Shown in pieces: positions 8,548-11,702 of a DNA stretch of 11,702 nucleotides. The stretch lies in NCBI GenBank assembly GCA_004151065.3, contig NWUY0300065322.1, forward strand, positions 3,445 through 15,146, in the 5' to 3' direction. A model generated the notes under the pieces. That model was not told where the DNA came from. It saw only the letters and a program-made list of their open reading frames with translations, and did no database searches. The translations under genes and the position numbers were made by a program. How positions within the stretch are numbered: position 1 is the first letter of the stretch; every line of letters starts with the position of its first letter. This DNA comes from Larix sibirica. Its lineage: Eukaryota; Streptophyta; Pinopsida; Pinales; Pinaceae.

Positions 8548-8860
8548 ATAATGTTTGTTTTTATATAACATAATATGATAATTATTTTTATTATAATTTT
8601 AAATTAATATTTAAAAATTCTATAATTAAAGATTTGCAACTTGTATTTAAGTAATAAAGTTTGTTTTAATGTACCATGATATGATAATTATTTATATTAT
8701 ATTTTTAATTTAACATTTAAAAAAGTTATATAATTAAAGATTTGAGGTTTGAAATTAAGGAATAAAGTTTGTTTTATATAATATGATGTGATAATTATTT
8801 TTATTATAATTATAATTGAACATTTAAATTTTTTTAAAGTTAATTAATAAAAAATAAAAA
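8548..8860. repeat. About 106-bp tandem repeat, nearly three copies
   Basis: GATAATTATTT or close variants start at 8577, 8683 and 8790. AATAAAGTTTG-like words start at about 8549, 8653 and 8761. CTATAATTAAAGATTTG-like words also recur at about the same spacing. Monomers are roughly 104-108 bases and diverged. The low complexity (mostly A/T) makes exact edges uncertain, but three anchors agree on the period. Confidence 0.8.
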
Positions 8861-9357
8861 AATATACATTTTTTATTATTAGATATATATTATACGTAGA
8901 AATGTTTTTGTATGTACATTATTTATGTAGAATTCTTTTAATTAAACAGAGATTTTATAATTACTTGTTCTTTTTGACACATTATTATTTTCCAAAGACA
9001 TGATATAAGTTTATTGGAATAATCTCTCCTTAAATAAAAGATATTGATGAGAATAAATCACATGGTGTCAACATACACCAATGGTTTTGAAGTGGAGCCA
9101 CTTCACCAAATACATAGTTTACAAATTTGTAAGAATAGAAGAAGAATACATATCACAACCCTTTGTTGGGATACACAAGTACTTTTTTTTTCAAAGGCTA
9201 CCAACCTCAATCAATAAACTATATATGATGATATGCTCTTTGTGATTACAAATTGTAATGGATTCTCTTTATATACAATATTTTTCATTCACAATTTTGT
9301 AATTTTGTTTTTCTTTTCAGTATCAATAATCTATTGAAACTAGTTTGTTGTATTTTT

Positions 9358-9465
9358 GCGTCGAGAAGATGTATTTCTACAACCCGGGTGGAGGAGAAGT
9401 GTCCATCTATCCCATAAAAAGAAAAAAGAAAAATAAAAAGAAAAGAAAAAATAAATAAGAATGCA
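9358..9465 (+). repeat. SINE-like unit 1 (3' part only) with A-rich tail
   Basis: It begins with GCGTCGAGAAG and continues through TTTCTACAACCCGGGTGG and AAGTGTCC to CCCAT, then about 50 bases of A-rich sequence interrupted by G and T. The same words recur in unit 3 (CCGAGAAGGCACATTTCTAC) and unit 2 (GCCCGGGTT, AAGTGTC, CCCAT). The A-rich end fits the tail of a retroposed short element. Its 5' half is missing. Confidence 0.6.
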
Positions 9466-9560
9466 AGCATGAGTGTGTTGTAGCATAGTGGAGCCCGGGT
9501 TAGGGGAAGTGTCTGTTTGTCCCATCAAAACATAATAATAATAATAAAAGAAAAAATAAG
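9466..9560 (+). repeat. SINE-like unit 2, internally deleted
   Basis: A head (GTGTGTTGTAGCATAGTGG at 9473-9491) shared with unit 3 is joined directly to a tail (GCCCGGG, GGGGAAGTGTC, CCCATC) shared with unit 1. The body between an A-box-like and a 3' segment is therefore missing. The unit ends in an A-rich stretch containing ATA trinucleotides (about 9526-9560). Confidence 0.6.
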
Positions 9561-9750
9561 AGTGTGTGGATCAGTGTGTTGTAGCATAGTTGTGTGGGGG
9601 ATGCGTGTTGTAGTTTAGTGGTGAAAGGTTTGCAGATTTGATTCCTCTCGACGCTTTCTAGAACCAGAGTTAGATGGGTTTATACTGGTTTTAGTGTAAA
9701 AATTATTGTGCCGAGAAGGCACATTTCTACAGCCCGGTGGGGGGGTGAAG
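9561..9750 (+). mobile_element. SINE-like unit 3, tRNA-derived, most complete copy
   Basis: The head repeats GTGTGTTGTAGCATAG. An A-box match, TAGCATAGTTGT, lies at 9582-9593 (11 of 12 positions of the general TRGCNNAGYNGG pattern). A weaker A-box-like word is at 9611-9622. A B-box match, GATTTGATTCC, lies at 9635-9645. The spacing of the first A box and the B box is close to that in tRNA genes. The 3' part has a GTGCC-GAGAA-GGCAC hairpin (9708-9722) and CTACAGCCCGG as in unit 1. It is not a functional tRNA: there is no cloverleaf and the B box is degenerate. I infer a decayed plant SINE; the family is not identified. Confidence 0.55.
9582..9645 (+). promoter_or_regulatory. Candidate internal pol III promoter (A and B boxes)
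   Basis: The A box TAGCATAGTTGT (9582-9593) and B box GATTTGATTCC (9635-9645) are separated by 41 bases. Both are imperfect. If real, they mark the pol III promoter of the ancestral SINE; present activity is doubtful. Confidence 0.4.
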
Positions 9751-10105
9751 AAATCAGTGGCAAAAACCAAGGTTCTCTAATAGAGTTTTTGTCAAACACT
9801 TTGAACACAACTGAGGTTTGAAGTAGATTACTGTGCATTTAATAAACTGAAATGCCAATTACTGATCTTGAACAATAAACACTTAGTATTCAAAGAACAA
9901 GATCTTAGAAACTGAAAATAAAGATTGACATAGAATTTTAGGGCAATGCCCAGGGAAAAACCTCAACAGAGGAAAACCCAGAGAAATAAATTATTAAGAA
10001 GAGAAATTCAAAAATCTCTTACACAGAAAATTTTCTTTTCCCTAAACTGGCAAATTAACACAACTTATCTTCAGTAATCTGTTGTCTTGATTTCTGTGCC
10101 ACTGA
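9751..10105. other. Non-coding stretch with a short GGAAAAC-type repeat
   Basis: There is no coding frame of note. At 9941-9980 a GGGC-AAT-GCCC stem is followed by GGGAAAAACC and GGAAAACCC, separated by CTCAACAGA. Similar words are common near the 5' ends of plant LTR elements, but no LTR boundary, primer-binding site or coding region supports that here. An upstream part of the PRP4-like pseudogene could lie here, but I could not recognise one. Confidence 0.4.
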
Positions 10106-10900
10106 ACAGCTGTACGGCCTGTTAATTTGTCTTTCTTCAGTAATTGGAAGCAATTGCTTATTGCAGTAAAGCATTTGAAGAATTCTGGGGTTTTACACTG
10201 ACGTAAATCCTGATAGGGTGTGCTTTTCTTTATTATTACAGTAGAGGAGTATTGGAATATTTTAAACTGACATGGTATTGAAAACTAGAGTCATGTCCAA
10301 GTTCAAGTCTGTTAATTTTCCTTTCTTCTAAGATACTTGTTTATATATTTGCAGGTGAATGAAACAAAGAATGTTTTAAAACTCTGATTTTGGCAATGCA
10401 ATGTTTTCTGGCAAAAATGAGATTATGCCTTGCCTCTTTAGCTGCATCTAACGGGCTCCAGAAATAAGCAAGTCAACAATATTTCTTCATCTGCCTGCAT
10501 CTTTATCATTGTCTGTTATATCATCACATGTAAATTGCAGTACTTTGTCGCTTATGGTCTGTGCCTTTAAAGTTTTGGTTCTTGTTATTGCCCTTACACA
10601 TGGACATTAATGCAGGACTTGCTCTGCATTTCCATGAAATGTTGAAGCAATGTGTGATTGATACATGAAAATTTCATTGGGTACTTTTAACAGTTATGTT
10701 TGCTGCTATCTACACTTCTAAGTTCTAAGTTACCCTTGTAACCATGCTATGAATACTTGGTCAGTTGGTTGCTGCCTATTTGAGCTTTATCTTGGAAAGG
10801 TGATATTTCTGGGAACAACAAACAATGAGATGCTTAGGCTTCATATGGAGTTAAAAGTTCCCTTTCCGAGAACAATTTATTTTCTCAGAATCTTAGGATG
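10106..10900 (+). pseudogene. PRP4-type splicing kinase fragment, intron-bearing and broken
   Basis: PRP4 kinases phosphorylate spliceosomal proteins in the nucleus. Pieces of the catalytic domain occur in order on one strand: TAVR (10106-10117); QLLIAVKHLKNSGVLH (10151-10198); VNETKNVLK (10355-10381) with DFGNAMFSGKNEI (10386-10424) and RAPE (10452-10463); then NHAMNTWSVGCCLFELYLGK with TNNEMLRLHMEL (about 10740-10853) and PFPR (10860-10871). This wording is characteristic of PRP4 rather than of CDK, MAPK or DYRK kinases. The gaps look like introns; TTTGCAG precedes 10355. Damage includes a 2-base loss before DFG, a stop at 10449 where Tyr is expected before RAPE, and a frameshift after VLH in the catalytic loop with its Lys codon reading Asn. 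The N-terminal lobe and the kinase C-terminus are not recognisable. The introns argue for segmental duplication rather than a retrocopy. Confidence 0.85.
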
Positions 10901-11138
10901 TTTTTTCAAAAATAAAAATGAGTTTCCAACTTTCTGCACTTGATCTTAGCTTTCTTAACACTAAAATGTGACAGATGGAGTACTAAACAGTCAATGAAGG
11001 AATAGGCAACTTGCTATATCTTCTTGGTGAGCTGCATATTACTTTTGCCAAGCTGCAAGTTGGTTTTAAGGATGCATGTCTTGAAACAGGTGATTAGCAC
11101 TCATTCTCACTCCCCATTCCAGATTCCACCGCTACTAA
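10901..11138. other. No clear feature; possible decayed kinase 3' sequence
   Basis: After PFPR a short RIL-G-like word suggests the next PRP4 residues, but beyond about 10900 no frame can be followed with confidence. Short resemblances to the kinase C-terminus exist in two frames and are too weak to annotate. Confidence 0.3.
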
Positions 11139-11288
11139 CAAATGCTTAGAAGGAATTGAGCACTAGAATATTCATGGGTGTTGATTTCCCCATGAACATG
11201 GCTGAACAAGAATACCAATCGGGCCTAGCTCCATTGGTAATGTCACTGTTCCTAGTACCATTGGTGCTGCACTTCCTGGTTAAGCTGG
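11139..11288. repeat. 150-bp tandem repeat, copy 1
   Basis: CAAATGCTTAGAAGG starts at 11139 and again at 11289. Between them the same words recur in order: TTCATG, GTTGATTTCC, GAACATGG, CCATTGG, TTCCTAGTACC and TTGGTGCTGCAC. The offset is a constant 150 bases. I estimate about 80-85% identity by eye. No function is evident. Confidence 0.88.
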
Positions 11289-11438
11289 CAAATGCTTAGA
11301 AGGCCTTGAACACTAGACTATTCATGTCTGTTGATTTCCTTGTGAACATGGCCTAGCAAGAAAACCAATTAGGCCCTGGTCCATTGGCAAGGTCATTATT
11401 CCTAGTACCCTTGGTGCTGCACATCCTACTTAAGTTGG
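11289..11438. repeat. 150-bp tandem repeat, copy 2
   Basis: Second copy of the 150-bp unit. A plus-strand frame is open from 11384 to 11572 across the end of this copy, but its hydrophobic translation matches nothing I know and it starts inside a repeat, so I do not call it a gene. The word AAACAGGTGATT occurs just before copy 1 (about 11085) and after copy 2 (about 11482), hinting that the repeat was once part of a longer duplicated block. Confidence 0.85.
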
Positions 11439-11702
11439 TTAAGTCAATCTTGAAGATAGCTTTTAGGGTGTGGGTCCCAAAAACAGGTGATTGGCTTCTA
11501 GTGGCCCATGACAGTGTCAGTTTAGCCGCATCACAGCTCTTGGATCCACTCCCTTTATACATTTTCCTTTCTTAGGCCAGCTCTCTGCATATCTCTCCTT
11601 GTATATATTTTCTCCAAGATCGGCTCTCCATTTATAGAGCTAGGGTTTGGTTTGAGTTCCGCTTTTAGCTTTTTATAGGAGCTACTTTTACGCTCCCACT
11701 TT
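11439..11702 (+). promoter_or_regulatory. Possible promoter-like or LTR-like edge: TATA words and a telo-box
   Basis: TATATATT lies at 11602-11609 and TTTATAGA at 11631-11638, directly followed by TAGGGTTT at 11641-11648. The last is an exact telo-box (AAACCCTA read on the minus strand), an element often found near plant transcription starts. The window ends before any coding sequence. The same layout could mark the TATA box and transcript start of an LTR. This is a weak call based on short motifs. Confidence 0.25.

Larger units (their letters stand above)
7316..9357. other. AT-rich non-coding region without recognisable genes
   Basis: About two kilobases made mostly of A/T words. No frame with protein-like composition was found on either strand, and there is no tRNA or rRNA signature. 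Two local tandem repeats (8422-8510 and 8548-8860) are listed separately. A short perfect stem, GAAGTG-GAGC-CACTTC, lies at about 9090-9105, and TGGTGT pairs with ACACCA at about 9064-9080. Neither has supporting context. Confidence 0.6.

Noticed and set aside
9285-9528. Overlapping minus-strand frames with hydrophobic Phe-rich translations
   Set aside because: They are translations of the A-rich SINE-like tails read backwards; low complexity, not membrane proteins.
9582-9660. A functional tRNA gene
   Set aside because: Only box-like words are present; no cloverleaf pairing or anticodon stem could be drawn and the B box is degenerate.
9941-9980. Start of an LTR retrotransposon internal region
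   Set aside because: The GGAAAAC words are suggestive only; no LTR ends, primer-binding site or gag/pol frame was found nearby.
10749-10943. A possible small intact kinase-like protein
   Set aside because: The WSVGCC stretch is a single exon remnant of the PRP4 domain. It lacks the ATP-binding lobe and the catalytic loop, and its ATG is just an internal Met codon of the kinase.
11353-11575. Open frames on both strands of about 63-69 codons
   Set aside because: They overlap on opposite strands, start within the 150-bp tandem repeat and have no known motif; no evidence favours either as a gene.

Overview
The window looks like AT-rich nuclear DNA from a seed plant, most likely a gymnosperm. 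I infer this from decayed plant-type LINE coding sequence, intron-like spacing in a broken kinase copy, tRNA-derived SINE-like pieces, microsatellites and long non-coding AT-rich stretches. I found no intact gene. Everything recognisable is a transposable-element remnant, a repeat or a pseudogene.

Layout: about 219-7315 is one old plant L1-type LINE on the plus strand. ORF1 (219-1285) keeps a DUF4283-like gag domain and a damaged CCHC knuckle in a single frame with six stops. ORF2 follows: the start of the endonuclease (about 1747-1975), the rest of the endonuclease (3278-3912), the reverse transcriptase (3913-6290), and a C-terminal zf-RVT-like part ending at a stop at 7312-7314. Two events break ORF2. 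First, its 5' part is present as a large inverted repeat (arms about 1434-2023 and 2024-2606, centred on a TG/CA microsatellite), followed by about 640 bp of unrelated AT-rich DNA. Second, the central RT segment occurs twice in exact tandem (655-bp offset, six substitutions) with a single N at the junction, which looks more like two unmerged contig ends than a biological duplication. Both RT copies have lost the catalytic FADD box.

From 7315 to about 9355 the DNA is very AT-rich and non-coding, with a 46-bp and a 106-bp tandem repeat. At 9358-9750 there are three head-to-tail SINE-like units with A-rich spacers. At 10106-10900 there is a broken, intron-bearing copy of part of a PRP4-type (pre-mRNA processing factor 4) splicing kinase. 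It carries the VLHCD, DFGNAM, RAPE and WSVGCC regions with frameshifts and a stop. The last 600 bp hold a two-copy 150-bp tandem repeat and then a possible TATA/telo-box arrangement at the right edge.

The genes do not form a working pathway. The window reads as a graveyard of retroelements beside a fragment of a duplicated housekeeping kinase gene. The points most worth following up are the long LINE-derived hairpin, the N-marked duplication and the PRP4 pseudogene.
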